Below are positions 5,893-15,382 of a stretch of DNA of 64,000 nucleotides, in pieces. This DNA is from Solwaraspora sp. WMMD1047 (GTDB lineage: Bacteria; Actinomycetota; Actinomycetes; Mycobacteriales; Micromonosporaceae). Each line of letters begins with the position of its first letter. The first letter of the stretch is position 1. A program made the position numbers and the translations under genes. The stretch spans positions 6,724,501-6,788,500 of the forward strand of contig NZ_JARUBL010000001.1 of NCBI RefSeq assembly GCF_029626155.1. The letters run 5' to 3'. Under the pieces are notes generated by a model that was not told the DNA's origin, did no database searches, and was given only the letters and a program-made list of their open reading frames with translations.

Positions 5893-7128
5893 TCAGATCA
5901 GCAGCACACTCATCCCGTACGCCACCGGCGCGGCCAGCGCGAAGCCGCCGAGTGGGCCCTGCATGTGCCGGGCGATCCACATGGTCGGCGCCTCGCCGGC
6001 CATCTGTCGGCCGGCCTCGATGTAGCCGACGGCCAGGTCCGCCAGCACCGCCGCGGAGCCGGCCACCAGCCCGACCACCGCGCCGCTGGTCGGGGTGAAT
6101 CCGACCAGGTAGATGCCGATGATCCCGCCGGTCAGCGTGCCGCACATCGCGCCGATCACCACGCCGAGGGCGCCACGCGGCACCTGCGGGGCGGGCCGGG
6201 GCCAGGGCAGCACGGCGTCGGTGAGGCGGGCCACGGCGAGTGCCACCGCGGTCGCGGTGAGGCAGACGAAGATCGCCTGGGTGCCGAGCAGCCGCCGGCT
6301 GAGCACGATGAGCGTGGCGAACGCCACCACGCCGAGAATGATGAAGAGGGTCGCCCCGAGCGATTCGGTGACCCGGGCCCGGTCCTGCGCCCGCACCAGC
6401 TGACCGAGGACGCCGACCAGGAACCCGCCGGCGGCCACGTAACCCAGCGGCGCCAGGGCCGCCAGGTCGGGCAGCACCGCCGCCGCGTTCGCGCCCGCCG
6501 CCACCACGGTGGAGACCCCGGCGACCAGGAGCAGTGCCGGTGGGCGCAGCGCCAGCGTCCAGGCCAGTACGAAGAGCAGCTGGACCCCGAGCACCACCAG
6601 CGCGAACGGCAGCCGGGCACCGGGCGCCGAGGTCTGCGCGCCGAAGACCAGGCCGACGCCGATCAGCAGCGCGAAGCCGGCGACGATAAGCGACGGCAGC
6701 CGCCGGACCGGCACCGGACCGGCCGAGATTTCACCGTCCGGGTCGTCTGACAGGTCGTCCGGGAGCGCCGGGTCCGGCGCCGGCTCGTCGTCGTCCGGCC
6801 GGCCCGCCCGAGCGCCCCCCGGTCCGGGTGCGCCGGGGTAGCCGTCGCGATCCGGGCCGGGTCTGCCGGGATAGCCGTCGCGATCCGGGCCGGGGCCACC
6901 CGGGTAGCCGTCCGGGCCGGGTGGGTAGCCGCGGCCCGGGCCGGGTTGCGGGACGACCGCCGCCCCACCCCGGGCCGGGCCGGCCGGGGGCATGGGTCCG
7001 CGGGTCTGCCCGGGTGGCGGCACAGCGCCGCGGGGCGGGTGCCCGGGCCGGCCGGTCCGGCCCGGGCCGGCCGGATTGCCGTCGGCCCAGGCGTCGCGAC
7101 CGGTCTCGGGTGGGGTCGAGGGGTACAC
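5893..7128 (-). CDS. Multi-pass membrane protein with Pro/Gly-rich N-terminal tail
   Basis: 411 residues from GTG 7128 (VYPSTPPETGRDAWADG). Residues ~10-135 are disordered and full of PGPDRDGYPG-like repeats followed by an acidic stretch. From ~145 on there are about eight hydrophobic helices (for example LIVAGFALLIGVGLVFGA and GVVIGAMCGTLTGGIIGIYL), with a conserved-looking acidic residue near the end (DLAVGYIEAGRQM). I recognise no transport signature. It sits between the DUF2993 gene and the divergent glnR. A cell-envelope role is only a guess. Confidence 0.72.
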   Translation of the reverse strand: MYPSTPPETGRDAWADGNPAGPGRTGRPGHPPRGAVPPPGQTRGPMPPAGPARGGAAVVPQPGPGRGYPPGPDGYPGGPGPDRDGYPGRPGPDRDGYPGAPGPGGARAGRPDDDEPAPDPALPDDLSDDPDGEISAGPVPVRRLPSLIVAGFALLIGVGLVFGAQTSAPGARLPFALVVLGVQLLFVLAWTLALRPPALLLVAGVSTVVAAGANAAAVLPDLAALAPLGYVAAGGFLVGVLGQLVRAQDRARVTESLGATLFIILGVVAFATLIVLSRRLLGTQAIFVCLTATAVALAVARLTDAVLPWPRPAPQVPRGALGVVIGAMCGTLTGGIIGIYLVGFTPTSGAVVGLVAGSAAVLADLAVGYIEAGRQMAGEAPTMWIARHMQGPLGGFALAAPVAYGMSVLLI

Positions 7129-7459
7129 GCCCCGATCGTGCCAGATCCCGAGCCGGAACGGCCGTCCCGCGCCGCTGTCATCGCGACGCGTCAACGCCGG
7201 GTCGCGCTTCGCAACGGCGTCGAGGCAGGTCGTGGCCGGGGCGCACCGCGGCCACGCGGCCGGGGATCGCGTTATGTCCTAGGCCACAAATGATCAGACA
7301 ACCGTCTGAGTGTTTCGGGCGGGAAATCGGTTAGGCTCAGGCCTTAACCACCCGTCAGTGCAGCCGGGAAGACGCCAGTCCCAGCGGCAAACCCGGTCAT
7401 CACCGTAACGCCGCTGACCACCGCGCGGCCTGTTGATGCCGCCGGGACGGAGGTGATGT
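7129..7459. other. glnR upstream region
   Basis: 331 bp divergent promoter region. The centre (about 7270-7350) is AT-richer and holds GGTTAGGCTCAGG, a plausible -10 area for glnR. No other gene is visible. A good ribosome site, GGAGG (7449-7453), lies 6 nt before the GTG start of glnR. Confidence 0.45.
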
Positions 7460-8173
7460 GTGGAGATCCTGCTGCTGGTGACCGCGCGTGCAGGCGAACC
7501 ATCCGCCGTGCTGCCCGCGCTCGACCTGCTCCCCCACTCGGTGCGTACCGCGCCCCGCGATGTCCGCACCCTGGTGTCCGGCCCGAGCCCGGACGCCGTA
7601 CTTGTCGATGCCCGCTCCGAGCTGAGCGAGGCCCGGGCGACCTGCCGCATGCTGCACGCCACTGGTCTGGGGGTGCCGCTGGTCGCGGTGGTGACCGAGG
7701 CGGGCCTGATCGCGCTGAACGCCGACTGGGGCGTTGACGACGTGATCCTGGCCAGCGCCGGTCCGGCCGAGGTCGAGGCGCGGCTGCGGCTCGCGGTCGG
7801 CCGGCTCAGCAACGCCGCCGCCGGTGCCGGCGGCTGCATCCGGGCCGGGGAGCTGAGCATCGACCCGGACACCTACGCCGCCAAGTTGAAGGGGCGGCCG
7901 CTCGATCTGACGTACAAGGAGTTCGAGCTGTTGAAGTTCCTCGCCCAGCACCCGGGTCGGGTCTTCACCCGGGACCAGTTGCTCCGCGAGGTCTGGGGTT
8001 ACGACTACTTCGGTGGCACCCGGACGGTCGACGTGCACGTGCGGCGGCTGCGCGCCAAGCTCGGCTCGGAGTACGAGTCGATGATCGGCACCGTCCGCCA
8101 GGTGGGCTACAAGTTCGTCGTGCCGCCGTCGCGGTCGCTGCCTGACTCCGAGCCGGTGCCGATGCCCGTCTAG
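7460..8173 (+). CDS. glnR: GlnR-type nitrogen response regulator
   Basis: 237 residues, GTG start with GGAGG ahead of it. The N-terminal half (~1-115) is an atypical receiver: [26 protein letters not shown] with the conserved Asp, and [20 protein letters not shown]. The C-terminal OmpR-type winged helix (~125-220) includes [20 protein letters not shown], then [20 protein letters not shown] and [15 protein letters not shown]. These blocks are almost the same as in Streptomyces and mycobacterial GlnR, the orphan regulator of glnA, amtB and nitrate/nitrite genes. No sensor kinase lies nearby, which fits an orphan. Its placement before mshD and the pst operon resembles M. tuberculosis (from memory). 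A terminator-like hairpin follows. Confidence 0.93.
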   Translation: MEILLLVTARAGEPSAVLPALDLLPHSVRTAPRDVRTLVSGPSPDAVLVDARSELSEARATCRMLHATGLGVPLVAVVTEAGLIALNADWGVDDVILASAGPAEVEARLRLAVGRLSNAAAGAGGCIRAGELSIDPDTYAAKLKGRPLDLTYKEFELLKFLAQHPGRVFTRDQLLREVWGYDYFGGTRTVDVHVRRLRAKLGSEYESMIGTVRQVGYKFVVPPSRSLPDSEPVPMPV

Positions 8174-8197
8174 ATCCCCGTACCGCCGCTTCGATCG

Positions 8198-8227
8198 AAC
8201 GCCATCCGGCCGGTGCCGGGTGGCGTT
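8198..8227 (+). terminator. Stem-loop after glnR
   Basis: AACGCCATCCGG (8198-8209) pairs with CCGGGTGGCGTT (8216-8227) with one G-U pair and a 6-nt loop. It starts 25 bp after the glnR stop and is followed by CTGTCGTTCC, a weak U-rich tail. Confidence 0.65.
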
Positions 8228-8393
8228 CTGTCGTTCCCGGTGAGGTCGGTCGGCGATGGAGCAAAACCCTATTTAGCCGGCTGATGGTACGTATCCTGGC
8301 GCTGAGGGACCTGCCGGGAGGGGGCGCGGTGCGACCGCCAGACATCGGGATCGACAGGCGCCGACGGCACCGGACCCCCGGCCGGGCAAGTCG

Positions 8394-9392
8394 ATGACCG
8401 CCTCCCCCAGCACCCGTACCCTCGCCGTCATCGCCGCCGTCGCCGTCGCCAGCCTGGCCGCCATCTACCTGCTCGGCCGGGCGGTGGGCGGCCCGACCGG
8501 ACCGAGCCTGCTGACCGGCGTACCGGCCGCCACCCCCTCGGCCGCCGACGAACCCGCCGGGCCGCACGACGTCGCCGGCCCGACAACCCCCACCGGTACG
8601 CCGACCGCGAGCAGTCCGGCAGCCGCACCGACGCTCGACCCGCACGCCGAGGCCGAGCAGCCCCGACTGCCGGCCGAGCCCGGCGGCGGACCGTACGGGA
8701 GCCGCCGGACCACCGGATCGCCGGCCGTGGCGCTCACCTTCGACGACGGCCCGGACCCGAACTACACCCCGCAGGCGCTGGCCATGCTCCGCAGCTACCG
8801 GGTACAGGCGACGTTCTGCCTGGTCGGCGCGAACGTCGCCAAGTACCCCCACCTGGTACGGGCGATCGCCGCCGACGGGCACACCCTGTGCAACCATTCC
8901 TGGTCGCACGATCTGGCGCTGGGCAGCCGGTCCCGCTCGGTGATCGTGGCCGACCTGGTACGCACCAACGAGGCGCTGCGGGCCGCCGTGCCCGGCGCCC
9001 GGATCGCCTACTTCCGGCAGCCCGGCGGGAACTGGACGGCGTCGGTGGTGACGGTGGCCGCACAGCTCGGCATGACGTCGCTGCACTGGACGGTGGACCC
9101 GCAGGACTGGCGCCGGCCCGGGGTGAGCAGCATCGCCACGGCCGTCACCAGCTCGACCGTGCCCGGCGCGATCGTGCTGCTGCACGACGCGGGCGGCAAC
9201 CGGCAGGGCACCGTCTCGGCGTTGCGCTCCATCCTGCCCAACCTCACCCGCCGGTTCGCGCTCACCGCGCTGCCCACCGGAGGCGGTGTCACCGCCGGCA
9301 GCGGCGCCGGGGCCGGACCGGCCCAGGCCCTTCCCGGGCCGGGGCCGACCCCCCGATCGGCCGCTCGGCTGCCGGCTACCGTGGCAGGGTGA
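8394..9392 (+). CDS. Membrane-anchored or secreted polysaccharide deacetylase (NodB, CE4)
   Basis: 332 residues from ATG 8394. An N-terminal hydrophobic segment (TLAVIAAVAVASLAAIYLL, ~9-27) acts as signal peptide or anchor, then comes a Pro/Ala/Thr linker to ~105. The NodB domain (~115-310) shows the CE4 motifs: TFDDGPD with the catalytic base and metal Asp, HSWSH metal-binding His pair, YFRQPGG, and LLHDAGG near the end. Such enzymes remove acetyl groups from peptidoglycan or chitin-like polymers outside the cell. A Pro/Ala tail follows. The stop overlaps the mshD start (GTGA), so they are translationally coupled, although the functions look unrelated. Confidence 0.92.
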   Translation: MTASPSTRTLAVIAAVAVASLAAIYLLGRAVGGPTGPSLLTGVPAATPSAADEPAGPHDVAGPTTPTGTPTASSPAAAPTLDPHAEAEQPRLPAEPGGGPYGSRRTTGSPAVALTFDDGPDPNYTPQALAMLRSYRVQATFCLVGANVAKYPHLVRAIAADGHTLCNHSWSHDLALGSRSRSVIVADLVRTNEALRAAVPGARIAYFRQPGGNWTASVVTVAAQLGMTSLHWTVDPQDWRRPGVSSIATAVTSSTVPGAIVLLHDAGGNRQGTVSALRSILPNLTRRFALTALPTGGGVTAGSGAGAGPAQALPGPGPTPRSAARLPATVAG

Positions 9393-10324
9393 CCACCGCC
9401 GCATCCGCGCCCCGCCCGCCGGTCGATCAGGCCGAACGGCTGACGTCGACCGAGATCCGCGACGTGCTCGCCCTGACCACCGCCGCGGACACCGCCGACG
9501 GCACCGTCCCGTTCTCCGAACACGTCCGGCTGCGGATCCGGCACGGCGGTGACCAGCCGGTCATCCATCTGCTGGTCCGGGACGGCACCGCCGGCGTGCT
9601 CGGGTACGCGCACCTGGAACCGGCCGCCGCCGGTCAGCCGGCCACCGGGGAACTGGTCGTCCACCCGGCGCGGCGGCGGCGGGGCCTGGGACGGGCACTG
9701 CTGACGGCCGCGACCGCGGCGTCCGGCGGAGCGTTGCGCATGTGGGCCCACGGCGACCACCCGTCCGCCGCCGCCCTCGCCCTCGACCTGGGATTCACCC
9801 GGAACCGGGTGCTGTGGCAGATGCGCCGCGACCTGGGCCCGGCGCTGCCCGAGCCGCGCCTGCCGGCCGGGGTACGGCTGCGCGCCTTCCGGCCCGGTCA
9901 GGACGAGCAGGCCTGGCTCGCGGTCAACGGTCGGGCGTTCGCCAGCCATCCCGAGCAGGGTCGGTGGACGGCCGCCGACCTGGCCGACCGGCTCGCCGAA
10001 CCGTGGTTCGACCCGGCCGGCTTCCTGCTCGCCGTCGAGGAGGGCACGGACCGGCTGGTCGGCTTCCACTGGACCAAGGTCCACCCACCGGCGCCCGGCG
10101 GCCGGACCCCGGTGGGCGAGGTGTACGTCGTCGGGGTGGACGCCGACGCGCGGGGCGGCGGCCTGGGCTCCGCGCTCACCGTCGCCGGGCTGCGGCACCT
10201 GCGCGAGCAGGGACTGCGGACGGTGACCCTCTACGTGGACGAGTCGAACACCGCCGCGACGGCCCTCTACCGGCGGCTCGGCTTCGCCCCGTGGACCGTC
10301 GACGTCAACTACGAGCGGAGCTGA
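9389..10324 (+). CDS. mshD: Mycothiol synthase (cysteinyl acetyltransferase)
   Basis: 311 residues from GTG 9389, overlapping the deacetylase stop. Two GNAT domains lie in tandem. The N-terminal one (~20-150) has LVVHPARRRRGLGRALL as acetyl-CoA loop. The C-terminal catalytic one (~160-305) has VGEVYVVGVDADARGGGLGS and TLYVDESNTAATALYRRLGF. This double-GNAT layout and the VDESN-ALYRRLGF end are typical of MshD, which acetylates Cys-GlcN-Ins to make mycothiol, the actinomycete counterpart of glutathione, in the cytoplasm. Position beside glnR and pst resembles Rv0818-Rv0820. Mycothiol needs cysteine, so closeness to the sulfur genes may be meaningful. Confidence 0.95.
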   Translation: MTTAASAPRPPVDQAERLTSTEIRDVLALTTAADTADGTVPFSEHVRLRIRHGGDQPVIHLLVRDGTAGVLGYAHLEPAAAGQPATGELVVHPARRRRGLGRALLTAATAASGGALRMWAHGDHPSAAALALDLGFTRNRVLWQMRRDLGPALPEPRLPAGVRLRAFRPGQDEQAWLAVNGRAFASHPEQGRWTAADLADRLAEPWFDPAGFLLAVEEGTDRLVGFHWTKVHPPAPGGRTPVGEVYVVGVDADARGGGLGSALTVAGLRHLREQGLRTVTLYVDESNTAATALYRRLGFAPWTVDVNYERS

Positions 10325-10340
10325 CCCCGCCGGGCCGGGC

Positions 10341-11120
10341 TCAGCCGAAGCGTCCGGTGATGTAGTCCTCGGTGGCCTTGACCTGCGGGTTGCTGAAGAT
10401 CCGCTGGGTCTTGTCCATCTCGATGAGCTGGCCCGGCTTGCCGGTGCCGGCGATGTTGAAGAAGCCGGTGCGGTCGCTGACCCGGGCCGCCTGCTGCATG
10501 TTGTGGGTCACGATCACGATCGTGAACCGCTCCTTGAGCTCGTGCATCAGGTCCTCGATCGCCACCGTCGAGATCGGGTCCAGCGCCGAACACGGCTCGT
10601 CCATCAGCAGCACGTCGGGCTTGACGGCGATCGCCCGGGCGATGCAGAGCCGCTGCTGCTGACCGCCCGACAGGCTCGATCCCGGCCGGTTGAGCCGGTC
10701 CTTTACCTCCTCCCAGAGGTTGGCGCCGCGCAGCGTGCTCTCGACCAGCTCGTCCAGGGCCGGCTTGCGCATCCGGCCGCTGTTGAGCTTCACCCCGGCC
10801 GCGACGTTGTCGTAGATCGACATGGTCGGGAACGGGTTGGGGCGCTGGAAGACCATGCCGACGTGCCGGCGTACGGCGACCGGGTCGACGTCGTCGCCGT
10901 ACAGGTCCTGCCCGTCCATGGCCACCTTGCCCTCGACCCGCCCGCCGGGCACGACCTCGTGCATCCGGTTCAGCGACCGCAGGAAGGTCGACTTACCGCA
11001 ACCCGAGGGCCCGATCAGGGCCGTGATCGAGGCCGGCTCGATCGTCATGGTGACGTTCTCCACGGCCTTGAAGGAGCCGTAGAAGATGTCGAGGTCGGAA
11101 ACCTCGATGCGCTTGGCCAC
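10341..11120 (-). CDS. pstB: Phosphate ABC transporter ATP-binding protein
   Basis: 259 residues from GTG 11120, with AAAGGA upstream. Walker [10 protein letters not shown] (~38-46), the PstB-typical [16 protein letters not shown], signature [14 protein letters not shown], Walker [14 protein letters not shown] and switch His VTHNMQQA are all present. It powers high-affinity phosphate import together with PstC and PstA. It is the last gene of the pstSCAB operon, 20 nt after pstA. It is convergent with mshD. Confidence 0.97.
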   Translation of the reverse strand: MAKRIEVSDLDIFYGSFKAVENVTMTIEPASITALIGPSGCGKSTFLRSLNRMHEVVPGGRVEGKVAMDGQDLYGDDVDPVAVRRHVGMVFQRPNPFPTMSIYDNVAAGVKLNSGRMRKPALDELVESTLRGANLWEEVKDRLNRPGSSLSGGQQQRLCIARAIAVKPDVLLMDEPCSALDPISTVAIEDLMHELKERFTIVIVTHNMQQAARVSDRTGFFNIAGTGKPGQLIEMDKTQRIFSNPQVKATEDYITGRFG

Positions 11121-11140
11121 GATGGTCCGTCCTTTCCGGG

Positions 11141-12217
11141 TCAGCGATTGGTCTTGATGGTGAAGTAGTGGGAGATGGCCCGGGCGATCAGGTTCAGACC
11201 CATCACGATGATGAAGAGCGTGAGCGCCGCGGCCCAGGCCCGGTCGACGCCGAACTCGGGTTGGGCGCCCGGAATGCTGTAGGAGTAGTACGTGAAGATC
11301 GGCAGGGAGGACATCCGGCCGTCGAAGAGGTCGCTGTTGACCCGGGTGGTGCTGCCGGCGATGATCAGCAGCGGTGCCGTCTCGCCGATGACCCGGGCGA
11401 TGGCGATCGTCACGCCGGTGGCGATGCCGGCCGCCGCGGTACGGAGCACCACCTTGATGACGGTCCGCCACTTCGGCACGCCGAGTGCGTACGACGCCTC
11501 GCGCAGCTCGTTCGGGACCAGCTTCAGCATCTCCTCGACCGACCGGACCACGACCGGGATCATCAGGACGGAGAGCGCTACCGCGCCGCCGATCCCGAAC
11601 CGGATGCTCGGCCCGAAGAAGATCGCGAAGAGCGCGAAGGCGAACAGGCCGGCGACGATCGACGGGATGCCGGTCATCACGTCGACGAGCAGGGTGACCG
11701 ACCGAGCCAGCCGGCCCTTGCCGTACTCGACCAGGTAGACCGCGCACATCACGCCGATCGGCACCGAGATGACGGTGGCCGCACCGGTGATCAGCAGGGT
11801 GCCGACGATGGCGTGCAGGGCGCCTCCACCCGGACCCAGCACGCCCCTCATGTCGCTGGTGAGGAACTCGCCGTCCAGCCGGCCGATGCCGTTGGACGCC
11901 ACCGTGAAGAGCAACGACAGCAGTGGCAGGATCGCCAGGCTGAAGGCGATGGAGACCACCACCGTGACGAACCGGTCCTTGGCCCGGCGAGCCCCCTCGA
12001 CCCGCCAGGAGAGCAGCGGCAGCGCGAGGACGATCAGCAGTACGGCGCACACCACGGCCATCGGCACCGCGACGCCGGCCAGCCAGGCGACGAGGCCGAC
12101 CGCGACGGCGCCGGCGACGACGGCGGGCACCGCCCACCTGGGCAGGATGCCCCGGGTCATCCCGGTGTCGAGGACCGGCTGCGGGGGCGAGTCGGTGGGG
12201 GTGGCCGTCGTGGTCAT
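11141..12217 (-). CDS. pstA: Phosphate ABC transporter permease PstA
   Basis: 358 residues from ATG 12217, overlapping the pstC stop by 4 nt (ATGA). About six to eight membrane helices are visible. The binding-protein-dependent transport signature appears as [20 protein letters not shown] (EAA loop, contacts PstB). The N-terminus has two extra helices compared with the E. coli protein. It forms the inner-membrane channel with PstC. Confidence 0.96.
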   Translation of the reverse strand: MTTTATPTDSPPQPVLDTGMTRGILPRWAVPAVVAGAVAVGLVAWLAGVAVPMAVVCAVLLIVLALPLLSWRVEGARRAKDRFVTVVVSIAFSLAILPLLSLLFTVASNGIGRLDGEFLTSDMRGVLGPGGGALHAIVGTLLITGAATVISVPIGVMCAVYLVEYGKGRLARSVTLLVDVMTGIPSIVAGLFAFALFAIFFGPSIRFGIGGAVALSVLMIPVVVRSVEEMLKLVPNELREASYALGVPKWRTVIKVVLRTAAAGIATGVTIAIARVIGETAPLLIIAGSTTRVNSDLFDGRMSSLPIFTYYSYSIPGAQPEFGVDRAWAAALTLFIIVMGLNLIARAISHYFTIKTNR

Positions 12218-13194
12218 GCGTTCGCTCCCGAGAAGTCACGCCGACGGTTGACGATGGCCCGAGCCGCGTAGTTGACCAAGAAGGTCAGCGCGAAGAGCAC
12301 CAGGCCGGACGCGATGAGCGCGTTCACGGCGAGGCCGCTCGACTCGGGGAAGTCCAAGGCGATGTTGGCGGCGATGGTGTTGCTGTTGACCGAACCGATC
12401 AGGTTCGTCGAGATCACGTCTGCCGGGGAGAGCACCATGGCAACCGCCAGGGTCTCGCCGAGTGCCCGGCCGAGGCCGAGCATGCTGCCGCTGACGATGC
12501 CGGAGCGGCCGAACGGCAGGACCGTCATCCGGATCATCTCCCACCGGGTGGCGCCCAGGGCGAGTGACGCCTCCTCCTGCAACCGGGGCGTCTGCAGGAA
12601 GACCTCCCGGTTCACGGCGGTCATGATCGGCAGGATCATCACCGCCAGCACCAGGCCGGCGGTGAGCATGGTCCGGCCGGTGGCCGAGGTGGGTCCGGCG
12701 AACAGCGGGATGAAGCCGAGGTTCTCCTCCAGCCAGCGGTAGGCCGGGACGAGCTGCGGGGCGAGGAAGTAGATGCCCCAGAGGCCGTAGACCACGCTGG
12801 GCACCGCGGCCAGCAGGTCGACCAGGTAGCCCAGCGCGGCCGCGACCCGGCGGGGGGCGTAGTGCGAGATGAACAGCGCGATCCCGACCGACAGCGGCAG
12901 GGCGACCACCAGTGCGATGACGGCGGCCAGGACGGTGCCGAAGAGCAGCGGCCCGACGAAGGAGATGAAGCCCTCGCCCCCGGGCAGGTCGGCCCCGTCG
13001 GCGGTCAGCGCCGGGAATCCCTCGTAGAGCAGGAAGGCCGCGACCGCGGCCAGGGTGACGAGAATGAGGATCCCCGACCCGATCGCGGTGCCGGAGAAGA
13101 TCCGATCGCCGAGGCGTCGGGTGGAGCCGGTCCAGCCCGGTTCCTCCTCGCCGCCCGTCGGGGTTCCACCCATGGCGGTGGCGGGCGTTGTCAC
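12214..13194 (-). CDS. pstC: Phosphate ABC transporter permease PstC
   Basis: 326 residues. GTG 13194 is taken as start; a later ATG ([13 protein letters not shown]) is possible. Helices begin with [20 protein letters not shown]. The PstC-typical [20 protein letters not shown] and the EAA loop [20 protein letters not shown] are present. It is coupled to pstA by a 4-nt overlap and lies about 115 bp after pstS. Confidence 0.96.
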   Translation of the reverse strand: MTTPATAMGGTPTGGEEEPGWTGSTRRLGDRIFSGTAIGSGILILVTLAAVAAFLLYEGFPALTADGADLPGGEGFISFVGPLLFGTVLAAVIALVVALPLSVGIALFISHYAPRRVAAALGYLVDLLAAVPSVVYGLWGIYFLAPQLVPAYRWLEENLGFIPLFAGPTSATGRTMLTAGLVLAVMILPIMTAVNREVFLQTPRLQEEASLALGATRWEMIRMTVLPFGRSGIVSGSMLGLGRALGETLAVAMVLSPADVISTNLIGSVNSNTIAANIALDFPESSGLAVNALIASGLVLFALTFLVNYAARAIVNRRRDFSGANA

Positions 13195-13311
13195 GGTTTG
13201 CGCCTCCTCAGGCCGGTGCGGTGACGGGTGTTGCGACGCCGGGAGCGGGACCGGTCGACCGTCGAACGGTCGACCGGGCCCGCGTCCGGAGCTTCCCGCG
13301 GTCGGCGCGGA

Positions 13312-14403
13312 TCAGGCCGCGCTGATCGCCTCGATGGCGGTCTTGGCCTGGGTGCGCAGTTCCTCGGAGATCGGCGCCGAACCGGCGTTCTCCGCTGCCG
13401 CGTTCTGGCCCTCGGGGCTGACCAGGTAGTTCATGAACGCCTTGACCAGTTCGGCGGTCTCCGCGCTGTCGTAGTTGACGCAGGCGAGCTGGTAGGAGAC
13501 CAGCACGATCGGGTAGACGCCCGCCTCCTTGGTGTCGCGGGGCAGGTCGATGGCGTAGCTGAACTCCGGCCGGCCCGACACCTTCTCGGCGGCGTCGACC
13601 ACGGCCGCGGCCGCCTCGGCCGAGTACTCGACGAAGCTCTCGCCGACCTGGACGGCCGCGACCCCGAGCTCACCGGCCTGGGAGGCGTCGAGGTAGCCGA
13701 TGGTGCCCTCGCCACCGCGCAGCGCGGCGGCCACGCCCTGGGTCTGCGCGGCTGCCTCACCGCCGGACGCCGGCCAGTCACCGGAGACCTCGTAGGTCCA
13801 GTCCTGCGGCGCCGCCTTGGACAGGTAGTCGACGAAGTTCTCGGTGGTGCCGGACTCGTCCGACCGGTGCACCGGCGTGATGGCCAGGTCCGGGAGCTGC
13901 GCGTCGGGGTTGAGTTCGGCGATCGCCGGGTCGTTCCACTTCGTGATCTTGGAGTCGAAGATCCGCGCCATCACCGAGGGCGACAGGTTGAGCTTCTCGA
14001 CGCCCGGCAGGTTGTAGGCGACGGCGATCGGGCTGATGTAGCCCGGGAACTCGATGAAGCCCCGCTCGCCGCAGGTGGCCTCGGCTGCGGCGATCTCCTC
14101 CTCGTCGAGGTAGGCGTCGGAGCCGGCGAACTGCACGCCGCCGCTGGTGAACTGCTCGCGGCCGCCGCCGGAGCCGATCGGGTCGTAGGTCACGGTGGCG
14201 TCCGGCGCCACGGACGAGAATCCGGCGATCCAGGCCGCCATGGCGGCGCCCTGGGAGGAGGCTCCGGCACCGGCGAGGTCTCCGCTGACCTCGGTGGACG
14301 TCTCCGAACCGGTGTCCTCGCCGTCGCCACCGCAGGCGGCCACGCCGAGGGAAAGCAGCACGGCGACCGGCAGGGCGGCCAACCGAAGGGATCTGCGGTT
14401 CAC
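13312..14403 (-). CDS. pstS: Phosphate-binding lipoprotein PstS
   Basis: 363 residues from GTG 14403. The signal peptide ends in a lipobox (LSLGVAAC) so the Cys at ~22 would be lipidated and hold the protein on the outer face of the membrane. The mature part has typical PstS sequences: GAGASSQGAAMAAWIAGF, DPIGSGGGREQF, the VHRSDESGTTENFVDYL phosphate-binding loop, and LVKAFMNYLVSPEGQ near the end. It is the first gene of pstSCAB. The PHO-box-like repeat at 14519-14540 predicts induction by PhoP at low phosphate. Confidence 0.97.
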   Translation of the reverse strand: MNRRSLRLAALPVAVLLSLGVAACGGDGEDTGSETSTEVSGDLAGAGASSQGAAMAAWIAGFSSVAPDATVTYDPIGSGGGREQFTSGGVQFAGSDAYLDEEEIAAAEATCGERGFIEFPGYISPIAVAYNLPGVEKLNLSPSVMARIFDSKITKWNDPAIAELNPDAQLPDLAITPVHRSDESGTTENFVDYLSKAAPQDWTYEVSGDWPASGGEAAAQTQGVAAALRGGEGTIGYLDASQAGELGVAAVQVGESFVEYSAEAAAAVVDAAEKVSGRPEFSYAIDLPRDTKEAGVYPIVLVSYQLACVNYDSAETAELVKAFMNYLVSPEGQNAAAENAGSAPISEELRTQAKTAIEAISAA

Positions 14404-14707
14404 AGTGATATTGCCTCTCTGAGGTCGGGGTGGCGATCCGGCCCGGGTCACAGGCTGAAGCGATTCGCCGTCTCGAACGCGGTGGACGCTACGAGCCGTT
14501 GCTAAACGGTCGGGCGGTGCATGGTGAACACCAGGTGAACCAAACCTGTAGGTCAATCGTTCGGCCCCCACATCGCCAACGGGCGGTGAGAAACGTCCCC
14601 TGGCAGGGGAATTGCACCCCGCGGCCGGGACGGTGCCGGCATCGGCGACCGGACGGTCCGGCAGCTGGCGGACATCCGCCGGTCATGGGGCCGCAACCCC
14701 CCGGCCA
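14404..14707. other. pstS promoter region
   Basis: 304 bp without a gene. It contains the PHO-box-like repeat (14519-14540) about 115 bp before the pstS start codon and an AT-richer patch around it. AGAGAGG serves as the pstS ribosome site. Confidence 0.6.
14519..14540 (-). promoter_or_regulatory. PHO-box-like PhoP site in front of pstS
   Basis: On the minus strand the sequence reads GTTCACCTGGT GTTCACCATGC, two adjacent 11-nt direct repeats of the GTTCACC type. In Streptomyces, PhoP binds direct repeats with this sequence and 11-nt spacing. A weaker third unit (CTACAGGTTTG) lies just upstream. Position before pstS is as expected for phosphate-starvation control. Confidence 0.82.
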
Positions 14708-15232
14708 CTACTCGGCTGCCGACTCCCGAACCTGCCGCCAGCGCCGCGCCTGCTCGGCTCCGACGCTGTAGTAGACCCCGGCGGACCGGCCCGGGACCGG
14801 CTTGCTGACCCGATCCAGCGGCAGCCCGAGCATCGGGTAGTCGTGGTACGCCTTGACGATCCGGGTGAGGCCGCCGAGCGCGCCGATCACCTTGTCCACC
14901 GGGCTGTCCAGTTCGGCGGCGATGTCGCCGACCAACAGCCGTTCGCCCGGACGGGCCGAGAGCAGGTCGAGGATCGCGGAGACCGTCTCGTGGGTCCGGG
15001 ATCGGCCCTCGGCGAACCGGCGCAACTCCTCCACCGGCCATTCCTTGCCGTGCCGTACGACGGTGGGTCGGATCCGCCTCGCGGGCGGGTCGAGCGGGCG
15101 GGGCCGCTTGTCGAGCTCCTCGATCAGCCGGGCGATGTGATCGACGTACTCGGCCGGCACGGCCAGGGGCACGAGTTCGCCCCCCCGCGCCGGGGCCCTC
15201 CCGGTCGGCGGCATTCCTGGCAGTGCACTCAT
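14708..15232 (-). CDS. Uncharacterised 174-residue protein with winged-helix-like middle
   Basis: ATG 15232. The N-terminal ~35 residues resemble a small domain (ELVPLAVPAEYVDHIARLIE), then a basic Pro/Arg linker. Residues ~75-160 look like a helix-turn-helix: LRRFAEGRSRTHETVSAILDL, LLVGDIAAELDSPVDKVIGA, then GLTRIVKAYHDYPMLGLPLD and VYYSVGAEQARRWRQVR. That could bind DNA or RNA. I do not recognise a named family. It reads toward pstS, but the 304-bp gap and the PHO site suggest separate transcription. Confidence 0.68.
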   Translation of the reverse strand: MSALPGMPPTGRAPARGGELVPLAVPAEYVDHIARLIEELDKRPRPLDPPARRIRPTVVRHGKEWPVEELRRFAEGRSRTHETVSAILDLLSARPGERLLVGDIAAELDSPVDKVIGALGGLTRIVKAYHDYPMLGLPLDRVSKPVPGRSAGVYYSVGAEQARRWRQVRESAAE

Positions 15233-15382
15233 CTACCCCGTCCGATGGCAGTTGGCCGTCCGATAGCTGCAGGGTCGCGACCGACAGGGTGACGCGGTGT
15301 GGTCGGGCCGTGCGGTCGCAGGCGCCAAAGTATCACCGCCCGGTAACGCAAGATCATCTATCGGGGTGGCGCGGACGGCCGA

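Noticed and set aside
10506..12271. Long plus-strand frames across pstB and pstA
   Set aside because: They are rich in Asp/Arg/Gly and oppose clearly conserved transporter genes; typical antisense artefacts of high third-position GC.
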